From Halodesulfovibrio sp. (GTDB lineage Bacteria; Desulfobacterota; Desulfovibrionia; Desulfovibrionales; Desulfovibrionaceae): DNA of 64,000 bases. Below the pieces are notes generated by a model. It was not told the DNA's origin, searched no databases, and saw nothing but the letters and a program-made list of their open reading frames with translations. Below are positions 53,720-62,688 of the stretch, piece by piece. How positions within the stretch are numbered: the stretch's first letter is position 1; every line of letters starts with the position of its first letter. The stretch is taken from the NCBI RefSeq assembly GCF_025210605.1, contig NZ_JAOARI010000027.1, positions 62,001 to 126,000 on the forward strand, read 5' to 3'. The position numbers were made by a program, and so were the translations under genes.

Positions 53720-55696
53720 TTATCCTCCGGGTAGCGAAAGGTGTTTATCCAGCCAGTCGTCACTACGCAAAATAGCAAGTCTCTGCTTGGCGCTTCGGTG
53801 TTCAGAAACCTGTTGCAGAAAAGTTACCACCCGCCTTAAGAACCAACTCGCTTTATACGTATGTGCAGAACAAAATGACTTAAATGAGGTGACAACAAAA
53901 CGAGGAAGAATTCGAACAAACAACGCATCCTCAAGTGAGGCATAGATGAGCACACTTCCCGGATCACCCTGCCTGCCGGAACGACCAAAGAGCTGACGAT
54001 CAACCCGCGCGCTGTCCTGCGGTTCAACGGAAATGACAAATAAGCCACCAAGCTTAACAACACCTTCCTGAAGCTTGATATCCGTCCCGCGTCCAGCCAT
54101 GTTTGTCGCAATGGTCAAAGCATTCTTCTTACCACCGTCGGCGACAATCCGAGCCTCTTCCTCATGGCGCACCGCATTCAGCACTTCATATTCAAGCCCT
54201 GCCTGCTGAAATTTCTCAGCCAGAGTTTCACTCATATGCACAGTACGAGTGCCAATAAGCAATGGTTGACCCGTGGCATGAATGCTTTTCACTTCCTCCA
54301 CAATGGCAGACAGCTTACTCTCAGACGTAAGAAAGAAACGCCATGGCAATTCCTTGCGCTGGATTGGTCGATGCGTTGGAATACGTACAAAAGGCATATG
54401 GTAGATGCTCCAGAACTCACCGCCCGCTTCTTTCACTGTCCCGCTCATGCCACCTATTTTTGTGAACAGCCTAAAAAATCGCTGGTAGCTCATTTTAGCA
54501 AGAGTCTTGGTAGGCGCAGAAATCGCAACTTCTTCTTTTGCCTCAAGAGCTTGATGCAGACCTATACTCAAATTTTTAAGAGGTGTAAGACGTCCAGTAA
54601 GGGTGTCGAGCAGAACAATTTTTCCGTCTAGCACGACATAATGCTCATCCTTGATGAACATCTCCCGTGCTTGAAGAGCAAGATTGAGAAGCTCTTTACT
54701 ACGTTCGGTGCCCTGCCATATTGTCGGCAGCGTTGCAGCAATTTCACGAACCTTTTCCCGCCCTTTCTGAGTCCATACCACCTCTCTGTATTGCCAGTTA
54801 ATCGTATAGTGCTCATCTTTTTTAAGCTCTTTAGCACCTTGATATGCAGCAAGGGTGGCTCCTTCAAGAGTCATATTCTCCTGCGGCACAGAAATAATAA
54901 GTGGAGTTACTGCCTCATCCACGAGCACACTGTCTGCTTCATCAATTATGACAGCATACAACCCTCGCAACGCCAAACCATCCTGTTCTGAACGATTCGG
55001 CATCAACGTGTGAACGATTGCACGACTTAAGTCGTCCCCTTTTTTTCCAATCTTAATACGATCACGAAGATAATCACCAAGCAGTTCCTTACCAGTCGTA
55101 TAAACCACCTCTGGCACATACGCCTGTGAACGCTCTGGATGCGGGGTATCGCCGGTAACGAATCCTACACGCAACCCGCATCCTTCGAACAGCGGAGTCA
55201 TTTCTTCAGCATCGCGCTGTGCCAGATAATCGTTGGAGGTAAGAACATGAACAGGCTTTCCGGCAGAAGCCATCAAAATAGCGGCAACAGCTGATGAAAG
55301 ACTTTTTCCTTCACCTGTAGCCATTTCTGCCAGCGCACCATCATGAATAACTATGGCTCCGACAAGTTGCACCGGATACGGGCGCATACCGACTGTACGA
55401 AAACTCAATTCGCACACATGCGCCAGAATAGCATCGACCAATTCTGAATCCGGCTCCAGTGTTTCGCGATATTCAAAGCGTAACTCTTCAAGCCGTGCTC
55501 TAAGCGCATCATCAGACGCATCGAGTTGTTCAGATACAGCAACAATGGTTGCAGCCCGCTCCATAAGTCGTTCGACTTGGAATTTTCGCTCCACCCATTT
55601 TCTTTTGCAGCGATGCACAAGGGAATCCACCCCCAAATACACGGGGCGCGGTTCAGGTACACGAACCTTAAAACGATCTTCAAAGGGAAGACTCAC
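53720..55696 (-). CDS. Short SecA-like ATPase, probably an export-system-specific paralogue
   Basis: A 658-residue SecA-family motor, against about 830-900 for housekeeping SecA. Present: DEAD motor domain with MATGEGKS at 125-132, TSNDYLAQRD, DEAD at 252-255 in IIDEADSVLVDEA (housekeeping SecA usually has DEVD), TNMAGRGTDIK and QLFGRSGRQGDPGS. After motif VI only about 75 residues follow, so most of the helical wing/scaffold region and the Cys-rich zinc tail are missing. The start overlaps the M50 protein gene by four bases. No SecY partner is seen. The context suggests it drives export of the giant protein encoded upstream, perhaps through the M50/HlyD assembly; this is inference. Confidence 0.88.
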   Translation of the reverse strand: MSLPFEDRFKVRVPEPRPVYLGVDSLVHRCKRKWVERKFQVERLMERAATIVAVSEQLDASDDALRARLEELRFEYRETLEPDSELVDAILAHVCELSFRTVGMRPYPVQLVGAIVIHDGALAEMATGEGKSLSSAVAAILMASAGKPVHVLTSNDYLAQRDAEEMTPLFEGCGLRVGFVTGDTPHPERSQAYVPEVVYTTGKELLGDYLRDRIKIGKKGDDLSRAIVHTLMPNRSEQDGLALRGLYAVIIDEADSVLVDEAVTPLIISVPQENMTLEGATLAAYQGAKELKKDEHYTINWQYREVVWTQKGREKVREIAATLPTIWQGTERSKELLNLALQAREMFIKDEHYVVLDGKIVLLDTLTGRLTPLKNLSIGLHQALEAKEEVAISAPTKTLAKMSYQRFFRLFTKIGGMSGTVKEAGGEFWSIYHMPFVRIPTHRPIQRKELPWRFFLTSESKLSAIVEEVKSIHATGQPLLIGTRTVHMSETLAEKFQQAGLEYEVLNAVRHEEEARIVADGGKKNALTIATNMAGRGTDIKLQEGVVKLGGLFVISVEPQDSARVDRQLFGRSGRQGDPGSVLIYASLEDALFVRILPRFVVTSFKSFCSAHTYKASWFLRRVVTFLQQVSEHRSAKQRLAILRSDDWLDKHLSLPGG

Positions 55697-57840
55697 AGCT
55701 GATACCTCTTCTGCAAGAACTGCTTTACGTATAGCGACAATCGTTCCGCCAGAGACCGCGGTGCCATTTCAATACCAGCTTTTCCAATGCGCCCCTCAGC
55801 CACCGAGACAACATCAGGAACAAGCGTATCCACCTCCAGCAGATAAAACGGCTCGGCAGCCCTCACACCTTCGCTAGCTTGCGACGCGAGTGGAATGTCA
55901 CCGCCCCCCATCCAGCCAAGTGCAGCGGAAGGTAACTCTTCGTGGTAATGTGGTAACAACTTCCAGTGTGTCGACTTAAGTTCCGTATCAGCTTGCCCTT
56001 TAATTCTAATGCTGACAGCGCGGATTTCTCCATCAAACAGTGAGGACGCATCTTCCTGAGGAATAACAGCGTTAAACCGGAAGTCATCGGTCGAAATAAT
56101 CCGTCCTAAATTATGCCCCTTAGCCAACCATTGGTTACGAATAGTTTCTGCATCCGGCAAAACCCAAAGTCCGTCGCGTCCTGCTCTTATTACCAGATTC
56201 TGTTTCCTAATCCCAAGCTGCCTAATCAGCTCTACAAGAGCTTGCCTGCGCTTCTCAACAGGCGCACGATCCAGCCCCATACGACTGATATCCTGCTTTT
56301 TAAGAATGGCTAACTGCTTCAGCTGCGTCCGCGCCTTTTGTATTTGGAAGTCAATTTCAGGACTCGACAGCAAAACAAGCACTTGCCCTTTTTCCACCTT
56401 TTTTCCAGGGGTAGCGCACAGATCTACAACTTGTCCGGCTGAGTTAACGATGACGCTATGAGCTTCGCGAGATTCAAGCACGCCAGAAGCTATAATGTCA
56501 TATGGCAGCGGAACCATAACTACAAAGAGCAACACCGCCCCAAATCCCGTGGTCGTAAGCAACAACGCACGAGTTCTCACCCCGCGCAGCGATGGGCTTT
56601 TAACAAGAAACTTTATGAATCCGAAAAGTGGCTTAGCAATACTGGAAGCTACCATGAATGCACCTACCAGCAACCCGACAATAAAGTAGTTATCAGCAAG
56701 GAACATGCTGATGCCAAGCACCAGAAAAACTCGATACACGGAACTGGAAATACCGTAAGCTGTCATCCAGAAGCCTTCACCCTGCGAGCGGTGGGCAAGC
56801 TTTACTCCGCGCACTCTGAACAAATACTTCTTACAGAGGTTGAACACATGATCGCGGCTACGCTGGTAGATATTCGGAACTTCCAGAAAATCGACTAAAA
56901 TATAGTACCCATCAAATCGCATTAATGGGTTAGCGTTAAATAGCAAGGTCGAGACGGTAGCGGCACACATCATGTTAAAGGCGATTGTATGCACAAGCCC
57001 CGGTGGTGACCATGCCCACACCATGCAACAAACTGCTCCCATGAATAGCTCTACAAGGATACCAGCAGCACTCACCAGCATGCGCTGCCATTTATTGTTC
57101 AATGCCCATGAAGAAGTCGCATCCACGTACGGCAACGGAGCAAAAAATAAAAACATTATCCCGACTGACGTGACATGCCCGCCAAACCGCTTGCACATGG
57201 CAGCGTGTCCGGTCTCATGAACAATTTTAAGCAGCACCAGTCCGGCATAGAGAGGAATCAAGTTATCAGGTTCCAGAACAGACGATGCGCCGTACCCGAT
57301 CTCGTTTGCATATTGAAAAGCAACAAAGACACCACAACATACAACAAGAAACCAGATTATTGCTCCAACCACACTAATGAGCACTTTCCACAGCGGCATA
57401 AGAGCACTTAACATGCCATCAGGATTGAATAATCCAAAGCGGATAAAAAGGATGTTCATCCATTTTTGACGCCGCGCCTTGCGTTCTTTTTCGTCCTGCT
57501 GTTCAAAAAGCTTTGCGGTATCAGCTTCTTCTTCAAAGTAAATGAGATTAGCCTTGGACAGCTCAATAAGCATGGAAATTACATCTTCCTGCCCCGGACC
57601 ATGCTCCGGATTCTCCTCCAAAGCCTTCAGCCATGCTTCTTCAATAGTCTGAGTAAAATCAAGACGAATCAGAAAATCATAATAGGTAGGAGTCAGACGA
57701 AAAAAATTACCGGTAAATGGGTCATGCAACACATACCAGTCTTCCCCGCGATAGTTTTGGAGTCTGGCGCTAACAGTCGGTCGCAAACAGGCGCGAACCT
57801 TGCTGACCCTATGCCAGTTTTCGCTAAATGTTTTTCCCAT
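55693..57840 (-). CDS. PqqD-like, M50 site-2 protease and HlyD-like fusion membrane protein
   Basis: A 715-residue multidomain protein. Regions: PqqD-like N-terminal domain (about 25-105, YVLHDPFTGNFFRLTPTYYD), membrane segments from about 150, the zinc protease motif HETGH at 208-212 with the partner NPLMRFDG at 304-311 (third ligand Asp310), further membrane segments to about 440, then a biotinyl/lipoyl-like HlyD domain (VVDLCATPGKKVEKGQVLVLL), a coiled coil and a beta-barrel to the C-terminus. Such M50-HlyD proteins occur in peptide and toxin export systems. It starts 2 bases beyond the GAF-HlyD stop and overlaps the SecA-like start, so all three are co-translated. Confidence 0.88.
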   Translation of the reverse strand: MGKTFSENWHRVSKVRACLRPTVSARLQNYRGEDWYVLHDPFTGNFFRLTPTYYDFLIRLDFTQTIEEAWLKALEENPEHGPGQEDVISMLIELSKANLIYFEEEADTAKLFEQQDEKERKARRQKWMNILFIRFGLFNPDGMLSALMPLWKVLISVVGAIIWFLVVCCGVFVAFQYANEIGYGASSVLEPDNLIPLYAGLVLLKIVHETGHAAMCKRFGGHVTSVGIMFLFFAPLPYVDATSSWALNNKWQRMLVSAAGILVELFMGAVCCMVWAWSPPGLVHTIAFNMMCAATVSTLLFNANPLMRFDGYYILVDFLEVPNIYQRSRDHVFNLCKKYLFRVRGVKLAHRSQGEGFWMTAYGISSSVYRVFLVLGISMFLADNYFIVGLLVGAFMVASSIAKPLFGFIKFLVKSPSLRGVRTRALLLTTTGFGAVLLFVVMVPLPYDIIASGVLESREAHSVIVNSAGQVVDLCATPGKKVEKGQVLVLLSSPEIDFQIQKARTQLKQLAILKKQDISRMGLDRAPVEKRRQALVELIRQLGIRKQNLVIRAGRDGLWVLPDAETIRNQWLAKGHNLGRIISTDDFRFNAVIPQEDASSLFDGEIRAVSIRIKGQADTELKSTHWKLLPHYHEELPSAALGWMGGGDIPLASQASEGVRAAEPFYLLEVDTLVPDVVSVAEGRIGKAGIEMAPRSLAERLSLYVKQFLQKRYQL

Positions 57841-57841
57841 G

Positions 57842-59650
57842 TTACATCCAGAAATGCAGTTGCAGATAATCTATAGCGTCATGGGTTAAAATCCACCACG
57901 GAGAACGGTATCCCACATCAAATTTTGCTACGCCGCTCATCCCCGGACGCCACCAGCTTAATCGTTCATCCATGAGCTTAGCCTGAACCATAAATACGTT
58001 TGCGCCCTTATCTACTATCGCAAGAGGGACAATTTTTTCTACGCGCACACGATATTTTTGCTCAGGATTACCTACAAACGAAATGTCTGCCTCAAATCCG
58101 GGACGAATCTCACTGATCTCTTTTTCGTTGACGGCTATTTCAGCGTATAAATTTTCCAGAGAAGCAACAGTCATAAGTTCTTCCCCCTGCCTGACGGGTG
58201 CACCTATACGGGTACGTAAATCCCCAGATGCGACAACACCATCAAATGGAGCAGCAACCTTAGCCTGCTTTAAATAAAACGCGATGCGCTCCATTTCAGC
58301 AAAAGCTTCTTCTTCCATTGCCTTGGCGATACGCATGTCAGCAAGCGACTTAGACGCTCTAGCCTTCTCTGCTTCATGCCGATGGCGTGCAAGCTTAGCC
58401 ACAACCTCGGACTGATCTAACAGCAACTCGCGGGTATCAAGTTCCAGTAATAAATCACCGGCAGCCACAACGTCTCCGGGTTCAACAGGGGCGTTATCGA
58501 TATATCCATCCACCGGAGCAGTTACATGTATGGAGTTCTGCGCTTTCAATATGAATGTTCCATCTACCGAATGAGGCCAAACTCCGGCAAAAAGATACAC
58601 AATGAGCGCCAACGCAGCTATGAACGCAAATTTTTTACATGTCCCTTCGGGGCTAATCAGCTTTTTACCGAAATCAGTAACCTTAGACCAAATGCGCGCA
58701 CCAAGCCATTTATCCTGCAATTCTAAACGACTCAGCCAGAGTGATGTTTGCTCAAGCAACAGTCGCAAACGCCAAACTTCATCATCGCTGAATGGTACAC
58801 CTTCTCGCTCACAGGTCATGACGCCTATTGTTTCGCCATCGCAACGTATCGGTAACGAAACAAGGTTCCCCACTCGCCGAAGACCGGCATATGTCTCGTG
58901 CGCACGGACAGCTGACGAAGAACCTTCTTTACGCGGCCATACAATTTCAGCCTCCTGAATAGCAGCTTCTTCCATAGCTGCCTCAAGCTCCCATACAGCT
59001 TTCGCTTTCTCTTCAAATGACTCAAGGTTGCTGATGGCTTTGATTTTAATTTTCTTACCATTCAACCAGCCGATGCTCACTTGCCCACAGCGAAACAACG
59101 CAGCGCAGGAGTTACACATACGCATAACTGCCAGCTTGAATTTTTCGTCTTTTGCTACATCGCCCACAAGTTGAAAGAGTTCCCCCATGAACACAACATC
59201 ATGGCGAGCTTGCTTGTACTGTCGGGAAATTTGAAAGAATGAAGGGATAGATGCAGCAAGTAAAAGAGAGGACGGGTCCGGCAGAGACACAACTTCCGGT
59301 GCGAGGCATGCGAGCAAAACTGGTGGTGCTTCCTGCGGGCCTACGTCAATACGGATGGCAAGCACTACATCATTCCCAACCCTGCCCGTGGCAGTACTTT
59401 CGCGCAGGGCAGTCTCAGCAAGAGTCGCCAGCGCCTCCGTCATAGGCCAATTTTTTTCCGGTGGAACCCATGCGTGCGCTACCTTCCAGTAATCTCCGAC
59501 CTTTCCTGCCAGAATCGCCTTGTCTGCACCGCACATGGCTGCAAATTGGCGTACATACTGTTCCCAAAAAATCTTAACATCAGCCCCTGATCGGGCAAGA
59601 TCAGCAAGAGAATTTACAAACTCCCGCAATTCCTGTGTGACTTTTGCCAT
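57842..59650 (-). CDS. GAF-domain/HlyD fusion membrane adaptor
   Basis: A 602-residue protein that combines a cytoplasmic sensor with a membrane-fusion adaptor. Residues 1-330 hold one or two GAF-like domains (for example RMCNSCAALFRCGQVSIGWL and LVSLPIRCDGETIGVMTCER). One membrane segment lies at about 345-365 (FAFIAALALIVYLFAGVW). The periplasmic part has the HlyD barrel-sandwich halves (VTAPVDGYIDNAPVEPGDVV and VAAPFDGVVASGDLRTRIG) joined by a coiled-coil hairpin rich in Glu/Ala, and a beta-barrel domain. A cytoplasmic GAF joined to an export adaptor is unusual and could gate export in response to a small ligand. It starts the protease/SecA sub-operon. Confidence 0.88.
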   Translation of the reverse strand: MAKVTQELREFVNSLADLARSGADVKIFWEQYVRQFAAMCGADKAILAGKVGDYWKVAHAWVPPEKNWPMTEALATLAETALRESTATGRVGNDVVLAIRIDVGPQEAPPVLLACLAPEVVSLPDPSSLLLAASIPSFFQISRQYKQARHDVVFMGELFQLVGDVAKDEKFKLAVMRMCNSCAALFRCGQVSIGWLNGKKIKIKAISNLESFEEKAKAVWELEAAMEEAAIQEAEIVWPRKEGSSSAVRAHETYAGLRRVGNLVSLPIRCDGETIGVMTCEREGVPFSDDEVWRLRLLLEQTSLWLSRLELQDKWLGARIWSKVTDFGKKLISPEGTCKKFAFIAALALIVYLFAGVWPHSVDGTFILKAQNSIHVTAPVDGYIDNAPVEPGDVVAAGDLLLELDTRELLLDQSEVVAKLARHRHEAEKARASKSLADMRIAKAMEEEAFAEMERIAFYLKQAKVAAPFDGVVASGDLRTRIGAPVRQGEELMTVASLENLYAEIAVNEKEISEIRPGFEADISFVGNPEQKYRVRVEKIVPLAIVDKGANVFMVQAKLMDERLSWWRPGMSGVAKFDVGYRSPWWILTHDAIDYLQLHFWM

Positions 59651-59785
59651 GTGAACTCTTTACCCATATCGCATTGGCGCGCTTCGGTATTGCTCCGAAA
59701 ATTTTGCACCTTGCTACAGGGTTCAAAACTTATAGAACCGTCTTAATACGTTCGCTGCCAGCCATGGCAGCATCTATCCAAAAAG

Positions 59786-59826
59786 AAAAACGCCGGTCAC
59801 CGAAAATGGCTACCGGCGTTTTTCTT
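59786..59826 (-). terminator. Terminator between the DUF3467 gene and the GAF-HlyD gene
   Basis: AAAAACGCCGG and CCGGCGTTTTT form a stem with a 16-base loop that can form on both strands. On the minus strand it follows the DUF3467 stop, so the export genes are split into two transcription units or linked by read-through. Confidence 0.85.
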
Positions 59827-59845
59827 AACCAGACTCAATCAGCAG

Positions 59846-60160
59846 CTATTCAGCGTTTTTCTTTTCGAACTCTTCCAAAGTCTTGGTGAGTACAGCATGA
59901 AAACGCTTAGCAGTTGCAGGGGTCATGATAATTCGATCAGAAAGGCTCACAAGAACATCTTTCTGTGCATTATTCCAAGCCTGACTGGTACCGAAAAGCA
60001 ACATAATTTCATCACTGGTTGTAGCAACGTTAGCAATGTTAGCGTATTCGCTTTTCATGTTGCGATCATCCCAAATAATCTTGCCAGCAACAGCATCTGG
60101 ATTTTCAACACCCTGAAGGTTCTCGTCTTTTATTTCTTGTCCGTTCTTTTTTTCTTCCAT
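59846..60160 (-). CDS. DUF3467 family protein
   Basis: A 104-residue soluble protein of the DUF3467 family: core SEYANIANVATTSDEIMLLFG, a short DVLVSLSDRIIMTPATAKRF segment and C-terminal helix HAVLTKTLEEFEKKN. The function of the family is unknown. The ATG at 60160 is chosen because GGAGAGATGAG lies just upstream. It sits between the periplasmic adaptor gene and the terminator at 59786, so it belongs to the TolC-adaptor unit. Confidence 0.82.
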   Translation of the reverse strand: MEEKKNGQEIKDENLQGVENPDAVAGKIIWDDRNMKSEYANIANVATTSDEIMLLFGTSQAWNNAQKDVLVSLSDRIIMTPATAKRFHAVLTKTLEEFEKKNAE

Positions 60161-60237
60161 CTCATCTCTCCATTTCAATTCGAAATCATAAATTACAAAA
60201 GGAACAAATATGCACTAACGCTGTGCCGAGAGGACAG

Positions 60238-61074
60238 CTATTGCCTTTTTAAACATTGACCATTTTGCATAGCAAAAAGCTTTGCCGATCCCCCAAGGCG
60301 AAACATCGCTTCTTTATTATCAAACTCGGCTTTTATTTCCATAAAGCCAGAAGCAGTATCAATTGTCGGGGAAAGAAATATTATTTTGGCTGGAATCGGG
60401 TCGAAATCTGAGTCCGTTAACTCGAGGCACACATTTTGGTTTACAGCATATTGTTTGCCTACTGATTCTTCAGCACTCCCTACAAAACGCCCACGCCCTG
60501 CATCCACCATTCTGACCAGCGGTTCCTGTGCTTGAACAGATTCCCCCGGCTCTTTAACTATAGATGCAACATGTCCAGAGAAAGGCGCTGTCAAAATCCT
60601 GCGTTGCAACTTTTGTTTTGCCAGTTTCAGCTCGATCTTCTCCAACTTTTTTAGCATCTTCAGCCTTGCGGCTTCCGATGCAGCCTCAGCATGATCGAGC
60701 TGCTTTGTTTCAAAATCTTCACGGCTCGCCGCGCCATCTTGAAACAACGTTTCTGCCGACTCATATTGACGGCGTAACAGTTCTACTCGTTTTTCCGCAT
60801 ACTCTAATTCTGCGTTGGAATTAAGTTTCAAGCGGATTTGCGCCACATCAAGTTCTTGTATTTCTTTATCAAGATACAAGAGCACTTCACCTTTTTTGAC
60901 CAAATCCCCTTCTCGCACTGCAATGTTAGCGACCTGCCCTGCTTCGGGCAGCCCCAGCTGAACGTCGTAGAAGGGTTCAGTAAATCCTTGCACAGACAAG
61001 ACTTCTGCAACTGCTGTGCTTACGGAACAAAACAGCAAAAAGAGCAATAGCGCTAAGCGAAAACGTACTAACAT
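60238..61074 (-). CDS. Periplasmic membrane-fusion adaptor (HlyD/RND type)
   Basis: A 278-residue periplasmic adaptor with a signal peptide (ALLLFLLFCSVSTAVA). It has two barrel-sandwich halves (VREGDLVKKGEVLLYLDKEI and ILTAPFSGHVASIVKEPGES), an alpha-helical hairpin (about 75-150, Lys/Glu-rich) and a beta-barrel domain ending at about 270. It is shorter than typical RND adaptors. The start codon lies 1 base after the TolC stop codon, so it pairs with that channel. Confidence 0.88.
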   Translation of the reverse strand: MLVRFRLALLLFLLFCSVSTAVAEVLSVQGFTEPFYDVQLGLPEAGQVANIAVREGDLVKKGEVLLYLDKEIQELDVAQIRLKLNSNAELEYAEKRVELLRRQYESAETLFQDGAASREDFETKQLDHAEAASEAARLKMLKKLEKIELKLAKQKLQRRILTAPFSGHVASIVKEPGESVQAQEPLVRMVDAGRGRFVGSAEESVGKQYAVNQNVCLELTDSDFDPIPAKIIFLSPTIDTASGFMEIKAEFDNKEAMFRLGGSAKLFAMQNGQCLKRQ

Positions 61075-62628
61075 CTATGAACGTTCCACTTCAATTTGAC
61101 AGTCTTCAAGAAGGCGTCCTTCAGACAATAAAAGTACCAACACAGCCTTTTTAAATTCCACAAGTTTTTCTGCCAGAATCAAACGTGCTTCCAAGTATTC
61201 CTGTTCCTGCACAATAAGTTCGGAACGATCAATGCGCCCGTTTTTGAAAAGCTTGTCGCCGTCATCCAGCACCTTCCGCTGAAAACGTACTACATTGAAA
61301 AGCCCTCTTGCTTCATCAAAAGCACTGCATACTTCTCTGCGCGAGGTATCAATCTCGTCCGTAATAACTCCGGCAAGGTTGTTCAAAACAAGCTTGGTTC
61401 GTTTTGCACGCTTCTGAGCAGCTCTCAGCATACTCTCATCACTAATTCCTCCACCAAGAGGAACTGAAACGCTTGCACCGACAGTCCAGTACTCATACCC
61501 TTCGCCAAGAGCGTCATAAGCATTACCCCAGTTGCGCCCCAAACCGGTCTGACCATATTCGCCTTTCAGCTTCACATCTAACAATGTTTGGTTATCAGCA
61601 TAGTTCACACGATCTTTTTCAAGCTCGTACTCTAGCTTAGCTGCAAGATAGTCAGGGCGGGAAGTGAGTAGCTGTTCTGGACTTTTTTCAACAAGAACTC
61701 CATCCATGTTTAACTGGGGTAGTGTTCCAGAAACACGAACTTCTGAGTTCGTGGCAAGACTTGTTCCTACAAGCATCTGTCGAATAGAAGATGAGGAGCG
61801 ACGCAACACACGCTCGGCGGTATGAAAGCGAGCTTTGCGACGAGCAAGGGAGGATTCTGAACGGAAAATAGCCGAAGTAGGAACTTTTCCTTCATCTACC
61901 TGCTTATTTACAATGCGCGCTACTTCCTTAGATAAATTTAACAATTTACCTTCAATAGCATAGCGTGTCTGCGCAAGCTGCATATCATAGTACGCCTGTC
62001 CTGCACGAAAAACCGCAATCAAACGCGCTCTGTCCAAGCGATATTCAGAAATTTTATGTTGGCGCTCTGCAATGCGAACCTGCGTTAAGTTTGCATCAAC
62101 ACCACAATTTTTAAGTAATGGCTGAGTAACAGCAACACCCATTTTTATACGCTTTTGTCTGCCATACTGCTCAGAGGTCTGAAGAGATGTGGAAGGATCA
62201 TGAAACGAATGAATCAGCTCAATATTAGTACCTGTTGGTAACAGACTGTTCACCCCGATTGATGCCACATTTTCTTCACGCTTATATGTAGATCTGCCAT
62301 CACGGGTAGCGGCTTCGTCAGCGTCGTTCTGTTCGTTTTCATATTCGCGGTCATACGATATCTCAAGCGTCGGCTCAAACAGCCCCCACGCGTTCTCAAT
62401 CCCCTCTTTTGCAATGAGAGTTTCAAGCATCTGCCTGCGTACGGATTCATTTTCATTCGCTATTACAGACAGAAAATCTTGTTCAGCAATGGCTGCCTGC
62501 CCAGTATCAATATTGACATCTATGGTCAGCGAATCCTGTGCAAACGCAACAGAACTCAAAAACAGCAGCCCACACCCCACAGCCACGACCAAAGTCGATC
62601 CCATTTTTCCAAACCAGTGCATACTCAC
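61075..62628 (-). CDS. TolC-like outer-membrane efflux/secretion channel
   Basis: A 517-residue outer-membrane factor with signal peptide (GLLFLSSVAFA). The TolC fold is visible as two repeats of long amphipathic helices around residues 150-300 and 340-500. Typical segments are GVAVTQPLLKNCGVDANLTQ, RAGQAYYDMQLAQTRYAIEG, SRPDYLAAKLEYELEKDRVNYA and VGASVSVPLGGG. An Asp/Glu-rich insert lies near 90-110. It is located between the giant protein gene and the adaptor gene, as in type I secretion loci, but no ABC transporter follows. Confidence 0.92.
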   Translation of the reverse strand: MSMHWFGKMGSTLVVAVGCGLLFLSSVAFAQDSLTIDVNIDTGQAAIAEQDFLSVIANENESVRRQMLETLIAKEGIENAWGLFEPTLEISYDREYENEQNDADEAATRDGRSTYKREENVASIGVNSLLPTGTNIELIHSFHDPSTSLQTSEQYGRQKRIKMGVAVTQPLLKNCGVDANLTQVRIAERQHKISEYRLDRARLIAVFRAGQAYYDMQLAQTRYAIEGKLLNLSKEVARIVNKQVDEGKVPTSAIFRSESSLARRKARFHTAERVLRRSSSSIRQMLVGTSLATNSEVRVSGTLPQLNMDGVLVEKSPEQLLTSRPDYLAAKLEYELEKDRVNYADNQTLLDVKLKGEYGQTGLGRNWGNAYDALGEGYEYWTVGASVSVPLGGGISDESMLRAAQKRAKRTKLVLNNLAGVITDEIDTSRREVCSAFDEARGLFNVVRFQRKVLDDGDKLFKNGRIDRSELIVQEQEYLEARLILAEKLVEFKKAVLVLLLSEGRLLEDCQIEVERS

Positions 62629-62688
62629 CCTTACTTACTACAAACAATCAAAAACTTTTTTCGGTTATAACGAGGTACACCCTCAAAA

